From assembly GCA_963762605.1 (NCBI GenBank), contig CAVXLJ010000011.1, forward strand, positions 186,001 through 250,000: a stretch of 64,000 nt of DNA. The letters run 5' to 3'. Origin of the DNA: CAVSRC01 sp963762605. GTDB lineage: Bacteria > Pseudomonadota > Alphaproteobacteria > Rhizobiales > Kaistiaceae. The stretch's first letter is position 1. Every line of letters starts with the position of its first letter. A model generated the notes under the pieces. The model was not told the origin of the DNA. It worked only from the letters and a program-made list of their open reading frames with translations, and ran no database searches. The position numbers were made by a program, and so were the translations under genes. Shown here one piece after another: positions 52,846-63,227 of the stretch.

Positions 52846-53000
52846 CGGAAAAGCGGCTCCATGTAACAAATCGCCGTTGGCCGCACAAGGCGAACCAGAG
52901 GCCGACCCACAAGCACCGCCGACCCTATCCTCGCCGCCCGCCAGTGCCTACATTGAGCGCCAGACGACGGCCTTCCTGTAGGTTTAAGCGGACGCCGCAT

Positions 53001-53732
53001 ATGTATGATCTTTCAAGCGAAACGGCGCCTGGTGCGACCGTCGGGCGGTCCATGTGTCCGGTTCCCGGCTCGCCGCCGGTCGAATGGACCATCGCCGAGG
53101 GCCGCCTCGACTATGAGCAGGCCGTCGCCGCCATGGAGGCGCGCGTCGCCGCCATCAGGGACGGCACGGCGGCCGAGCGTGTCTGGCTGGTGGAACATCC
53201 GCCGCTCTACACCGCCGGCACCAGCGCCAAGACAGACGACCTGCTGGCGCCCGACCGTTTTCCCGTCTACCGGACGGGGCGCGGTGGCCAGTACACCTAT
53301 CATGGCCCCGGCCAGCGCGTGGCCTATCTGATGCTCGACCTCAACCGGCGGCAGCCGGACGTCAGGCTCTTCGTCCACACGCTGGAGGACTGGATCATTC
53401 GCAGCCTCGCCGTCTTCAATGTCGCCGCCGGGCGGCGCGAAGGGGCGGTCGGCATCTGGGTGAAGCGCCCTGACAAGGGGGTCGGCCGCGAGGACAAGAT
53501 TGCCGCCATCGGCATCCGCGTGCGCCGCTGGGTGACCTTCCACGGCATCGCGCTTAACGTCGATCCGGTGCTGGAGCATTTCTCCGGCATCGTGCCCTGC
53601 GGCATCAGCGGCCAGGGCGTCACCAGCCTCGCGGACCTCGGCATCACAGCCACCATGGAAGAGGTCGACAGCGTGCTCCGGCACGAATTCGAGGCGCTGT
53701 TCGGCGCTACTCGCTCGTCGGCAGCAGCGTGA
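53001..53732 (+). CDS. lipB: Octanoyltransferase LipB
   Basis: Transfers octanoyl from ACP to lipoyl domains, the first step of lipoate synthesis. The 243-residue protein has RVWLVEHPPLYTAGTSAKTD, RGGQYTYHGPGQRVAYLMLD, the conserved Lys166 in REDKIAAIGIRVRRWVTFHG and the catalytic Cys200 in IVPCGISGQGVTSL. The N-terminus is about 20 residues longer than in E. coli. ATG 53001 is chosen. The 3' end overlaps the convergent acylphosphatase gene by 26 bases. Confidence 0.95.
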   Translation: MYDLSSETAPGATVGRSMCPVPGSPPVEWTIAEGRLDYEQAVAAMEARVAAIRDGTAAERVWLVEHPPLYTAGTSAKTDDLLAPDRFPVYRTGRGGQYTYHGPGQRVAYLMLDLNRRQPDVRLFVHTLEDWIIRSLAVFNVAAGRREGAVGIWVKRPDKGVGREDKIAAIGIRVRRWVTFHGIALNVDPVLEHFSGIVPCGISGQGVTSLADLGITATMEEVDSVLRHEFEALFGATRSSAAA

Positions 53733-53991
53733 AACGGTTGAGTTCCGGGCCGGTATAATCACTGACCAGCACATCGCGCACATCAGCGAGCGCCGGTCCC
53801 TGACGGCATTCGGCGATCATCGCGGAGATGGAATCGCTTTCGCCGATGAAGACCGCCTCGACGGTGCCGTCCCGCCGGTTGCGCACCCAGCCGAAGACAC
53901 GGTGGCGCAGTGCCTCGTGCTCGACGAAGGCGCGGAAGCCGACGCCCTGCACGCGGCCCTTGATCACCACGTGGACGGCTTGCTCAAGCAT
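53707..53991 (-). CDS. acyP: Acylphosphatase
   Basis: Hydrolyses carboxyl-phosphate bonds in the cytosol. The 94-residue protein has the signature VHVVIKGRVQGVGFRAFVEH (the Arg that binds phosphate) and VFGWVRNRRDGTVEAVFIGE (the catalytic Asn), and the compact length is normal. ATG 53991 is chosen. It overlaps the 3' end of lipB by 26 bases in the opposite direction, so both coding frames constrain the same DNA. It lies downstream of the carboxylase gene on the same strand, 173 bases away. Confidence 0.93.
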   Translation of the reverse strand: MLEQAVHVVIKGRVQGVGFRAFVEHEALRHRVFGWVRNRRDGTVEAVFIGESDSISAMIAECRQGPALADVRDVLVSDYTGPELNRFTLLPTSE

Positions 53992-54164
53992 CGCCACAGG
54001 CCCGGCACCATGCGCCGCGGGTTTTGCAGGAAGGTCGCAGGTGCGCCCCATCAACGTCCGCAAATTGCATCGCGAATCCCCTCGCTGCACCCCCACCCGC
54101 ACCATGACTAAAAAATAACGGGGGTGCTTGGCAATGCCATTGTCGGCGGGATCGCGACGCGGGC

Positions 54165-56174
<2,010 letters not shown>

Positions 56175-56252
56175 AGGAACTCGGTAGCGCCCTACTGACC
56201 CGGTGCCGCTTTGTAGGCCGTGACCGCTTCCGCGGCAATATTTACCGTATGG

Positions 56253-57527
56253 TCAAGCCAGAAGGGTGATTTCGGCGACGAGGATGGCGGCGGCGACGAC
56301 AACCGCGGCGAGCGTGACGGCGCCATAGCTGACGCCGAAGCGCGGCGTTCCGGCAACAAACGCGATGCCAGTCTTGGTGACCGAATTGGCCAGGGCCGCC
56401 ACGAAGATGGCGATCGCCGCCTCGGCCCCGGTAATTGCGGCGCCGTGAACCTGGGTGATCGACAGCGTGATGGCGTCGACATCGGCCAGGCCGGCAACCG
56501 CCGCCGCCCCGACCGCACCGCTTCCGCCGAACAGGACGATCAGTCCCTTCGACGCCACCAGGATGACCGCCAGCAGGGCCGCAAAACGCAGCACCGAGAC
56601 GAGCTCGAAGGGATTGCGGAAGTGCTTGTGCCGGTCGCTGTCGCCATGCTCCTCCGTCCATCGCGCCCCGAAGGCGACTGCCGCGCCGACGAGGATCAAC
56701 GCAGCCGCCACCAGCGGTGCCGCAAGCAGCGCCAGATGGCCCGGACCGAACAGCGCCACGATCACCAGAATGCGCAGGAACATGATCGCCGAGGCGGCGA
56801 GCGCACCGGCAAGCTCGATGCGCGCCGTGTCCGGCTCTGCCTTCGCCTTGCGGGCACAGTCGATGGTCACCGCGGTCGAGGACACCAGCCCGCCGGCAAC
56901 CCCGGCAACCAGCGTGCCGTAGCGGGTGCCGGCGACCCTGACCGCCACATAGCCGATGAACGACACGCCGGCGATGGCGATGGTCATCAGCCACAGGCCA
57001 TGCGGGTTGAGCGCCGCAAAGGGCCCGAAGCCGCGATCGGGCAGCACCGGCAGGGCGATGAAGCTCATCGCCAGGAGGATGAGCGTGGCGCGCAACTCCT
57101 CCCAGGTCAGTGTCTCGATCCACCCATGCAGCCAGCGCTTGGCCGCCAGCAGCGCTGCCATGGCGACGGCCGCCGCGGCCGCCACCGTCATGTCGCCGAG
57201 CACGGCCAGCGAACCGAGGGCGAAGGTCAGCAGCGCAGCGATCAGAGTGGTCGCGCCGAAATCGCCTTCACGCTCCGATTCGCGCCATTTGAACAAGGTG
57301 AAGCCACCGGCGAAGGCCAGGAACGCCGCGGCAAAGGGTAGCGGACCAACGAGCGCATGAAGCGCGCCCCATACCCCGCCGAGCAATCCGATGAGCGCGA
57401 AGGTGCGCAGGCCCGCGGTGCGCTCTCCCTCGGCCTGATCGCGTTCGCGCCATCCGCGCTCGACACCGATCAGCAGTCCGATGGCCAGCGCCAGGCCCAA
57501 GCGGGTCAGCAGTTCCTGCTCGCTCAT
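56253..57527 (-). CDS. MgtC/SapB-DUF4010 family membrane protein
   Basis: 424 residues with about 12 hydrophobic helices. The N-terminal part has the MgtC-like ALAIGLLIGVERGWRERDQA and TAGLRTFALIGLLGGVWGAL. The C-terminal DUF4010 part shows AGVAGGLVSSTAVTIDCARK, GLADVDAITLSITQVHGAAI and AIFVAALANSVTKTGIAFVA. The role is not established; the fused MgtC-DUF4010 architecture is widespread and may relate to ion homeostasis. It is divergent from the GntR regulator and 78 bases upstream of pccA on the same strand. Confidence 0.85.
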   Translation of the reverse strand: MSEQELLTRLGLALAIGLLIGVERGWRERDQAEGERTAGLRTFALIGLLGGVWGALHALVGPLPFAAAFLAFAGGFTLFKWRESEREGDFGATTLIAALLTFALGSLAVLGDMTVAAAAAVAMAALLAAKRWLHGWIETLTWEELRATLILLAMSFIALPVLPDRGFGPFAALNPHGLWLMTIAIAGVSFIGYVAVRVAGTRYGTLVAGVAGGLVSSTAVTIDCARKAKAEPDTARIELAGALAASAIMFLRILVIVALFGPGHLALLAAPLVAAALILVGAAVAFGARWTEEHGDSDRHKHFRNPFELVSVLRFAALLAVILVASKGLIVLFGGSGAVGAAAVAGLADVDAITLSITQVHGAAITGAEAAIAIFVAALANSVTKTGIAFVAGTPRFGVSYGAVTLAAVVVAAAILVAEITLLA

Positions 57528-57624
57528 GATCCAACCCTCCCGCCCATCTTAGCCCATGACGGGAACAAAGGGCCGCTCCCAGCGCCGCCGATGGCGCGGT
57601 TTTTAATCGCTCGAAAACATATGA

Positions 57625-57644
57625 TTATTGAACGGCCTCAATAA
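57625..57644. promoter_or_regulatory. Palindrome upstream of the GntR regulator
   Basis: TTATTGA (57625-57631), six-base spacer ACGGCC, TCAATAA (57638-57644): a perfect 7-base inverted repeat in an AT-rich stretch (about 57610-57660) of the divergent gap, 39 bases before the GntR ATG. A likely operator for the sugar-transport regulator, or part of the divergent promoters. Confidence 0.55.
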
Positions 57645-57682
57645 ATCTGATTAATTGACCTCACCCCGGCAAGAACACGGGG

Positions 57683-58471
57683 ATGCCCGCGCACATCGCG
57701 GGTCGGGAGGGAGATTTGCAGGACCTGCTCGCCACGATAAGGGGCGCGCGGCCGCGTATGCGGGCCGCAGAAATCATCGGCCGGCGGATCGTCTCCGGCG
57801 GCTTCCTTCCCGGCACCATTCTGCCCAATTTCGACGAGCTGGCCGCCGAGCTGTCGATCTCGCGCCTGTCCGTGCGCGAGGCGATGAAGGTGCTCGCCGG
57901 CAAGGGTCTGGTCTCGTCGAAGCCGCGTCGCGGCACAATGGTTCGGCCGCGTAACGAATGGAGCCAGCTCGACGCCGACGTACTTGTCTGGCAGATCACC
58001 GACGTTCCCGACGCCGATTTCGTCGGCAACCTGTTCGAGGTGCGCAACATCATCGAACCGGACGCCGCGGCGATCGTCGCCAGGCGCGGCGCCAGCGAGA
58101 CCATCGCCGCAATGGAGCAGGCGCTGGCCGTCATGGCCGCAACCGATACGCAGGCGCTGGAATCGATCCGCGCCGACCTGTCGTTTCACACCAATCTGCT
58201 GACCGGCACCGGCAACGAGTTCATCGCCGGTTTCGTGCCGCTGGTCGAGACTTTGCTGTTCGTCACCCTTCACATCCAGCGCGATACCCGCCCGGATCCG
58301 GGCAAGTTCGTACCCGATCACATGGCGGTCCTCGAAGCGATCAAGCGTGGCGATGCCGACGCAGCTCGACGGGCGACATTGGTCATGCTGGAGGGCGCCG
58401 AGAAGGACGCCATGGCCGGCATCAGTCTGCTGGAGACCGTCGACAAGACGGCCGCAAGGAGCATGTCGTAA
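57683..58471 (+). CDS. FadR/GntR family transcriptional regulator of the sugar ABC operon
   Basis: 262 residues. Winged helix about 25-90 (MRAAEIIGRRIVSGGFLPGT, LSISRLSVREAMKVLAGKGL, SKPRRGTMVRPRNEW) plus an all-helical FCD effector domain from about 105 (FEVRNIIEPDAAAIVARRGA, DLSFHTNLLTGTGNEFIAGF, HMAVLEAIKRGDADAARRAT) whose Asp/His residues usually bind a metal and a small acid. A TTG at 57716 with GGGAGGGAG just upstream is a strong alternative start. Its stop and the ATPase start share one base (TAATG). Probably controls the downstream importer in response to its sugar or a metabolite. Confidence 0.9.
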   Translation: MPAHIAGREGDLQDLLATIRGARPRMRAAEIIGRRIVSGGFLPGTILPNFDELAAELSISRLSVREAMKVLAGKGLVSSKPRRGTMVRPRNEWSQLDADVLVWQITDVPDADFVGNLFEVRNIIEPDAAAIVARRGASETIAAMEQALAVMAATDTQALESIRADLSFHTNLLTGTGNEFIAGFVPLVETLLFVTLHIQRDTRPDPGKFVPDHMAVLEAIKRGDADAARRATLVMLEGAEKDAMAGISLLETVDKTAARSMS

Positions 58472-59268
58472 TGAATGTCGCAGTGAATGAAGCCGGCCGG
58501 GAACCGCGAGCGGATTTCGAGTCGATCGTACGCCTGCAGAACGTGCAGAAATTCTTCGGCGCGGTGCAGGCGCTCAAGGACATCAATCTCTCCGTCGGTC
58601 GTAACGAGATCGTCGGCCTGATCGGTGATAATGGCGCCGGCAAGTCGACGCTGATCAAGGTGATGACCGGGGTATTCGTGCCCACCTCCGGCCGCCTGTT
58701 CATCCGCGACAAGGAGATCGATCTCTCCGGCTTCTCGGTGCGCGGGGCGCACAATCTCTCCATCGAGACGGTCTATCAGGACAAGTCGCTGGCGGAGAAG
58801 CAGCCGCTTTGGCGCAACTTCTTCGTCGGCCGCCAGATCACCAACCGCTTCGGCTTCATCGACATCAAGAAGGAAAAGGAAATCGCCCAGCAGATCCTGA
58901 TCGACGTGATCGGCTTCCGCGGCGTCGGCATCACCGTCGATTCGACCATCAGCAACCTGTCGGGCGGCGAGCGCCAGGGCATCGCGATCGGCCGCGCCAT
59001 GCACTACAACGCCGATCTCATCGTGCTCGATGAGCCCACCGCCGCGCTCGGCGTCGCCGAAGTGCGCAAGGTCATCGACTTCGTCCAGCGCATCAAGCAG
59101 TCGGGACGCGCCTGCGTCTATATCGAGCACAATCTCGCCCACGTTCACGAGGTCGCCGACCGGCTGGTCGTGCTCGACCGCGGCTCCGTCGTCGCCGAGA
59201 TCATTCCCAAGGACATGTCGGTCATCGAACTGACCGACTACCTCATCCAGATTCAGGGCAAGCATTGA
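58471..59268 (+). CDS. Sugar ABC transporter ATP-binding protein (CUT2, single NBD)
   Basis: 265-residue ATPase with Walker A IGDNGAGKSTLIKVMTG, signature LSGGERQGIAIGRAMHYNAD, Walker B LIVLDEPTAALG and VYIEHNLAHVHEVADRLVVL. Unlike most ribose/xylose-type importers, where the ATPase has two fused nucleotide domains (about 500 residues), this one is single, as in FrcA-like fructose systems of rhizobia. It starts on the last base of the GntR gene. The permease gene follows after eight bases. Confidence 0.92.
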   Translation: MNVAVNEAGREPRADFESIVRLQNVQKFFGAVQALKDINLSVGRNEIVGLIGDNGAGKSTLIKVMTGVFVPTSGRLFIRDKEIDLSGFSVRGAHNLSIETVYQDKSLAEKQPLWRNFFVGRQITNRFGFIDIKKEKEIAQQILIDVIGFRGVGITVDSTISNLSGGERQGIAIGRAMHYNADLIVLDEPTAALGVAEVRKVIDFVQRIKQSGRACVYIEHNLAHVHEVADRLVVLDRGSVVAEIIPKDMSVIELTDYLIQIQGKH

Positions 59269-59276
59269 GACGCCCA

Positions 59277-60335
59277 ATGGCCAAACAAGCGAAAAAATCC
59301 ATCATCCTCGGCATTGAAGGCCTGCCAATCATCATCGTCTTCGTGCTGCTGCTCGGCCTGTTCATGTACACGGCGCCGGAGGTCTTCCTGCGGCCGTTCA
59401 TCTACACGACCTTCTTTTCGACGCTGCCGCCGCTGATCCTTCTCGCCATCGGCCTGACATTCGTCATCGGCGCCGGCGAGATCGATCTCTGCTTTCCGGC
59501 GATCATCGGGTTTTCCGGCTTCGTCTTCGCCGTCCTGTTCAAGGAGTACAATCTCGGCTGGATCGCGGTCGTGGTTGCGCTCGGTTCCGGGGTCCTGATC
59601 GGCTTCATCAACGGCGTCCTTGTCGCCAAGGTCGGCATCCCCTCGTTCATGGCGACGCTGGCCGCCCAGTTCTTCTGGTACGGCATGGCGACCGTGCTTT
59701 CCGGTGGCAAGTCTTACGCATTGCGCGGTGTCGAGGAGAGCTCGGTGTGGCAGGTGATCGTCGGCCGCCCGTTTGCCGGCACCAGCGCACCCGACTGGGT
59801 CCATCAGCTGCCGCTGCAATCGCTGTGGACGGCGATCATCGTGGTCTTCCTGTGGTTCGTCCTGAACCGCCATCGCTTCGGCGAGCACACGCTTTTCATC
59901 GGCGATTCGAATGACGTCTCACGCGTCGTCGGCATCAACGTCGACGTCGAGAAGATCAAGATCTTCACATTGATGGGCGCTCTCGCTGCAACCGCGGCGA
60001 TCATGCTGACGTTGGAGAACAAGAATTTCTTCGGCAACCAGGGCCAGGGCTACCTGCTCACGGCCATCGCCTCGGTGCTGATCGGCGGCACGTCGATCTT
60101 CGGCGGACGAGCAACGATCATCGGCACGATCTTCGGCGCCTTCATCATTGGCATGATCGAGGCGGGCCTGGTTGCCACCGGCCTGACCGGCGCGTGGGTG
60201 CGCACGGTTCAGGGCCTCGTCTTCATGATCTCGATCATCTTCTACCTCTATGTCGATGAGCCGCAGCGCCGTCGGGCGTTCTTCGCGCGCATCAGTTTTT
60301 CCAAGGATTTCGGCCGCGCCAGCGCGGCTGAATAG
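59277..60335 (+). CDS. Sugar ABC transporter permease (CUT2/branched-chain fold)
   Basis: 352-residue membrane protein with about ten helices. Features: GLPIIIVFVLLLGLFMYTAP, LLAIGLTFVIGAGEIDLCFP (the G-x-DLS-like motif of ribose-type permeases), VAKVGIPSFMATLAAQFFWY, NRHRFGEHTLFIGDSNDVSR and TAIASVLIGGTSIFGGRATI. ATG 59277 lies eight bases after the ATPase stop; a TTG at 59265 is possible. It functions as a dimer with two copies of the single-domain ATPase. The substrate-binding protein gene follows after 48 bases with its own strong ribosome site. Confidence 0.92.
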   Translation: MAKQAKKSIILGIEGLPIIIVFVLLLGLFMYTAPEVFLRPFIYTTFFSTLPPLILLAIGLTFVIGAGEIDLCFPAIIGFSGFVFAVLFKEYNLGWIAVVVALGSGVLIGFINGVLVAKVGIPSFMATLAAQFFWYGMATVLSGGKSYALRGVEESSVWQVIVGRPFAGTSAPDWVHQLPLQSLWTAIIVVFLWFVLNRHRFGEHTLFIGDSNDVSRVVGINVDVEKIKIFTLMGALAATAAIMLTLENKNFFGNQGQGYLLTAIASVLIGGTSIFGGRATIIGTIFGAFIIGMIEAGLVATGLTGAWVRTVQGLVFMISIIFYLYVDEPQRRRAFFARISFSKDFGRASAAE

Positions 60336-60383
60336 TGGCACGCGCCTGCGGGCGCGATGCAAATCAGGAGGGAGAGAACAACT

Positions 60384-61373
60384 ATGCAGGTAACCAAATT
60401 GCTGCTGGCCGGCGTGGCCGCAACGGCTTTGTTGGCCACCGTCGGCGTGGCTTCGGCGGCCGATCCGATCGGCAAAGGCCTGGTCATGTACATGCAGATG
60501 GGCGGCAACCCCGGCGACGGCGCCACGCTCGCCCGCCAGACCGGTGCCGAGCAGGCCGCTGCGGCTCTCGGTGTTGAGCTGAAGGAGCAGTTCTCGGCCT
60601 GGGCGCCGGAGACCATGATCAACCAGTTCAAGGAGGCCGTCGCCGCCAAGCCGAGCTGCATCGAGATCATGGGTCACCCGGGCGCAACCGCGTTCCATGA
60701 CATCGTCAAGAGCGCCGTCGACCAGGGCATCGTGGTCACCGTCGGCAACTCGCCGATGACCTCGCTGCAGGATGAGTTCAAGACCAAGGGCATGGGCTAT
60801 GCCGGCGTCGACCTTTATGCCGGTGGCGCACTCACGGCCAAGTACATGCTCGCCCAGGGCCTCAAGGCCGGCGACCAGGCGATGGTCTACGGCGTGTTCA
60901 GCCAGGCCGAGCGCGGCCAGTCCGAGAAGGGCCTTGCCGATACGCTTGAGAAGGCCGGCCTCAAGGTCGACCGCCTGGAGATCACCCAGGAAATCAACTC
61001 CGATACGTCGCTCGCCGTTCCGGTTCTGGTGTCCTACATCCAGAGCCATCCGGACCTGAAGGCGATCGGCACCCAGCATGGCGGTATCACCGGCGTTCTG
61101 GCTGAGATCCTGAAGAAGGCCGGCAAGAAGCCCGGCGACATCATCGTCGGTGGTATCGACCTCGCGCCTGCCACCATCGACGGGCTGAAGTCCGGCTACA
61201 TCTCGGCCACGCTCGACCAGCTGCTCTATCTGCAGGGCTTCATGCCGGTCGTGCAGTGCGTGATGTCGGCCAAGTACAAGATGCCTGGCCTCGACCTCAA
61301 CACCGGCGCCGGCGCCGTGACGCCTGCGACCATTGGCGGCCTGGTCGACCTGATCGACAAGGGCATCCGCTAA
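60384..61373 (+). CDS. Sugar ABC transporter substrate-binding protein
   Basis: 329-residue periplasmic protein of the ribose-binding (peripla_BP_4) class. The signal peptide is LLLAGVAATALLATVGVASAA. The mature protein has ARQTGAEQAAAALGVELKEQ, AVAAKPSCIEIMGHPGATAF, VVTVGNSPMTSLQDEFKTKG, VGGIDLAPATIDGLKSGYIS and SATLDQLLYLQGFMPVVQCV. GGAGGGAGAG lies just before the ATG, suggesting higher translation than the permease, as expected for a binding protein. The sugar is not predictable by eye. A perfect intrinsic terminator follows. Confidence 0.92.
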   Translation: MQVTKLLLAGVAATALLATVGVASAADPIGKGLVMYMQMGGNPGDGATLARQTGAEQAAAALGVELKEQFSAWAPETMINQFKEAVAAKPSCIEIMGHPGATAFHDIVKSAVDQGIVVTVGNSPMTSLQDEFKTKGMGYAGVDLYAGGALTAKYMLAQGLKAGDQAMVYGVFSQAERGQSEKGLADTLEKAGLKVDRLEITQEINSDTSLAVPVLVSYIQSHPDLKAIGTQHGGITGVLAEILKKAGKKPGDIIVGGIDLAPATIDGLKSGYISATLDQLLYLQGFMPVVQCVMSAKYKMPGLDLNTGAGAVTPATIGGLVDLIDKGIR

Positions 61374-61406
61374 GCGATCCGAACCTCCCGTTCTCACGAA
61401 CAGGCA

Positions 61407-61440
61407 GCGCCGGCGGGAAACCGCCGGCGCTTTTGTCTTT
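61407..61440 (+). terminator. Intrinsic terminator of the sugar ABC operon
   Basis: GCGCCGGCGG, GAAA tetraloop, CCGCCGGCGC, then TTTTGTCTTT: a perfect 10-base stem with a stable loop and T-run, 34 bases after the binding-protein stop. Confidence 0.9.
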
Positions 61441-61551
61441 TGCCGGACGGCGGCGGAACGCTCGCTGGGTAGCCCGACGTCTGCCCGGGCCGCCATTCCT
61501 GCTCGGCATCGTGCCGTCGGCCGGTTCGGCCTTCGCGGCGAGGCGGAACGT

Positions 61552-61917
61552 CTACCGGCAGCCCATCTGCCGCTCGACCTTGACGACGCGGCTGATGTTT
61601 TCGCGCTCGTAGGTGTTGAGCGGCACCATCCCGGCATCGTCATACGAGCAGCTGCTATTGTCGAAAACCGCCCTGCCCCTGGCGGTTTTGAAGCAGTAGC
61701 CGTTCTCGTAATAGATCGTGTTGCGGACCGTCCACAGCGCGTCGCACGAAAGCCGGCGGAGGGCCGTATTTGAGATGACGTGGTCGTTGGTGCAGCCGAC
61801 GCCGGATTCGAAACAGGCCGCCGCTGCCGGGCCGGGCGCCAACGTCGTCATCGCCACCACCGCGGCAGCAGCGATGCCGATCGGGATTTGCAAAGATGCC
61901 ATGGCATTCGCTCCCAT
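61552..61917 (-). CDS. YARHG domain-containing small secreted protein
   Basis: 121 residues. Signal peptide PIGIAAAAVVAMTTLAPGPA, then a Cys-rich mature part: ACFESGVGCTND, LRRLSCDALWTVRNTIYYEN, GYCFKTARGRAVFDNSSCSY and VEROMGCR-like end (VERQMGCR). The LW-xx-RN-xIYYENGYCFKTxxG pattern is that of YARHG domains, here shared with a group of short rhizobial exported proteins. Six cysteines suggest three disulfides. ATG 61917 with AGGA upstream is chosen; ATG 61902 also has a good ribosome box. Role unknown. Confidence 0.78.
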   Translation of the reverse strand: MGANAMASLQIPIGIAAAAVVAMTTLAPGPAAAACFESGVGCTNDHVISNTALRRLSCDALWTVRNTIYYENGYCFKTARGRAVFDNSSCSYDDAGMVPLNTYERENISRVVKVERQMGCR

Positions 61918-62033
61918 AAATCCGTCCTGCCGTGGAAGCATATCACCACGGAGCGCGGATTCTTAGCGAACGCGGAGCCTTGGGGCGCGCGGTCATCCAT
62001 CCATCGTACCGGGCGGGACCGTTCGGCGAGAGT

Positions 62034-62372
62034 CTAGCTGTGGCCGTGGCCACGCCAGTGCTTCCACGAAACCACGATGCCGTCCTCGACATCGACATGG
62101 TCGCGAAAGCGACCCTTTCCGTCGCCGCCATAGAGCCAGGTTTCCTTGCGCCGGCTGCGCGATGGATGAATCGCGATCTCTTCCGGCGGGCCCCAGGCCT
62201 GCTCGAGCTGCCGGTCCGACATGCCTTCGAACAGCTTGCGCTCAATGATCGCCCGGTCGACTTCGTTCGCCCCGTTGACCTTGACCAGCACGCGGCGGCG
62301 CTTGGCTTCCAGCATGAAGGGGACGATCAGCAGCAAGCCCAGAAAGGCCAGGAAGGCAAGCAGAACAACCAT
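62034..62372 (-). CDS. Membrane-anchored hypothetical protein with SmpA/OmlA-like motif
   Basis: 112 residues: one N-terminal membrane helix (MVVLLAFLAFLGLLLIVPFM), a basic stretch, then a small domain with RKLFEGMSDRQLEQAWGPPE and KETWLYGGDGKGRFRDHVDV followed by EDGIVVSWKHWRGHGHS. The (M)SxxQLxxxWGPPxx...ETWxYG arrangement resembles the repeat of BamE/SmpA-like domains, suggesting a two-strand, two-helix fold. No characterised homologue is recognised. ATG 62372 is chosen. An inverted repeat lies about 50 bases upstream (62422-62447). It converges on no neighbour and follows the YARHG gene's divergent start by 117 bases. Confidence 0.65.
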   Translation of the reverse strand: MVVLLAFLAFLGLLLIVPFMLEAKRRRVLVKVNGANEVDRAIIERKLFEGMSDRQLEQAWGPPEEIAIHPSRSRRKETWLYGGDGKGRFRDHVDVEDGIVVSWKHWRGHGHS

Positions 62373-62846
62373 GCGAGGGAGGCTCTCACATCACAGGTAC
62401 AGCGGTGGCGCGCATAATGCCCACCGTTCTCTGCAGCAAAAACGGTGCACTCCCAGCGTGTGACATGAACCGCGTGCCGCCGCAAGGGCCTGACCTTTCG
62501 GCCGGCGGTGGGTGTGCGGGATATATCCGCTGTTGCTGGGTTTCGTTGACCGCGAAATCCGGGATCAGGCGGAAATATGCGGAAATACGGGCAAGACACG
62601 GCCACACAGACTAGAACAGGCGCCGGCGCAGCAGCGCCATCAACCGAAGTCCCTGATTAGCTTCGGCAAAGTTTGCCCGTGATGGCGCTACCGTTGCGGG
62701 CGGAGCGCACGGCATTCTCGCAAATCTTCTCCGGGCCCGCGGCGTTTTCGCCCCCAACGTCGCCGGCCGTCGGTGCGCCTCTTTGTGCGGGCGGCCCGAT
62801 CTGCAATCGGCGTGCACATGGCCGCCGCGTCATTCGCGCACCCCGG
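62373..62846. other. Gene-free region between the membrane protein and the gas-vesicle genes
   Basis: 474 bases with no frame that resembles a protein family. It holds an inverted repeat CACCGTT (62422-62428) with AACGGTG (62441-62447). The right part reads GC-rich and low in structure. It probably contains the promoter of the gene at 62034-62372 and the end of the gvp transcript, but no intrinsic terminator with a T-run was found after gvpK. Confidence 0.5.
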
Positions 62847-63227
62847 CTACAGCAAGTTGTCAATCGAGCCCAGGTTCAGCACCAGATCCTCGCCCTCCAG
62901 ATCGAAGATCACCTTGAGCTCCTCCATGCGCTTCTCGAGCGCGATCAGGGTCTGTCCCAGACGCTCGATCTCATCGTCGCTGAGCGTACCGTTTTCGACG
63001 CGCCGCACGGCCTGCTTCTCGATGACCTGGCGCAGCAATTCGACGACGGTCAGCACCAGCTTCGCCAGACCGCGTTCGACCTTCTGCGGATCGATGGTGA
63101 TGCGACGCGGCTCCGCCGGGCGATCGTCGTTGAATACCTCCACCAGGCGGTCGAGCCCGGCTTCTTCTTCCGGGGCATAGAGCACCTTGCTGCCATTCGG
63201 CCGTACAAGGTCAGTTGAGATAGCCAT
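62847..63227 (-). CDS. gvpK: Gas vesicle protein GvpK
   Basis: Accessory protein essential for gas vesicle formation in several hosts. The 126-residue acidic product has the GvpK signature: RITIDPQKVERGLAKLVLTV, VELLRQVIEKQAVRRVENGT and LSDDEIERLGQTLIALEKRM, then EELKVIFDLEGEDLVLNLGS. ATG 63227 is chosen, with GGAG about nine bases upstream; an ATG at 63233 adds two residues. The start lies inside the end of the gvpF/L gene (17-base overlap), so the two are translationally coupled. It is the last recognisable gene of the cluster entering from the right edge. Confidence 0.92.
   Translation of the reverse strand: MAISTDLVRPNGSKVLYAPEEEAGLDRLVEVFNDDRPAEPRRITIDPQKVERGLAKLVLTVVELLRQVIEKQAVRRVENGTLSDDEIERLGQTLIALEKRMEELKVIFDLEGEDLVLNLGSIDNLL

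Noticed and set aside
52681..53000. tRNA-Leu as an integration site of a mobile element
   Set aside because: No integrase, no duplicated tRNA end and no shift in base composition on either side; genes around are core or ordinary metabolic genes.
62373..62846. Frames between the small membrane gene and gvpK as extra gvp genes
   Set aside because: Best frames (62386-62614 and 62611-62863) lack any gas-vesicle signature and look Arg/Cys-rich and random.
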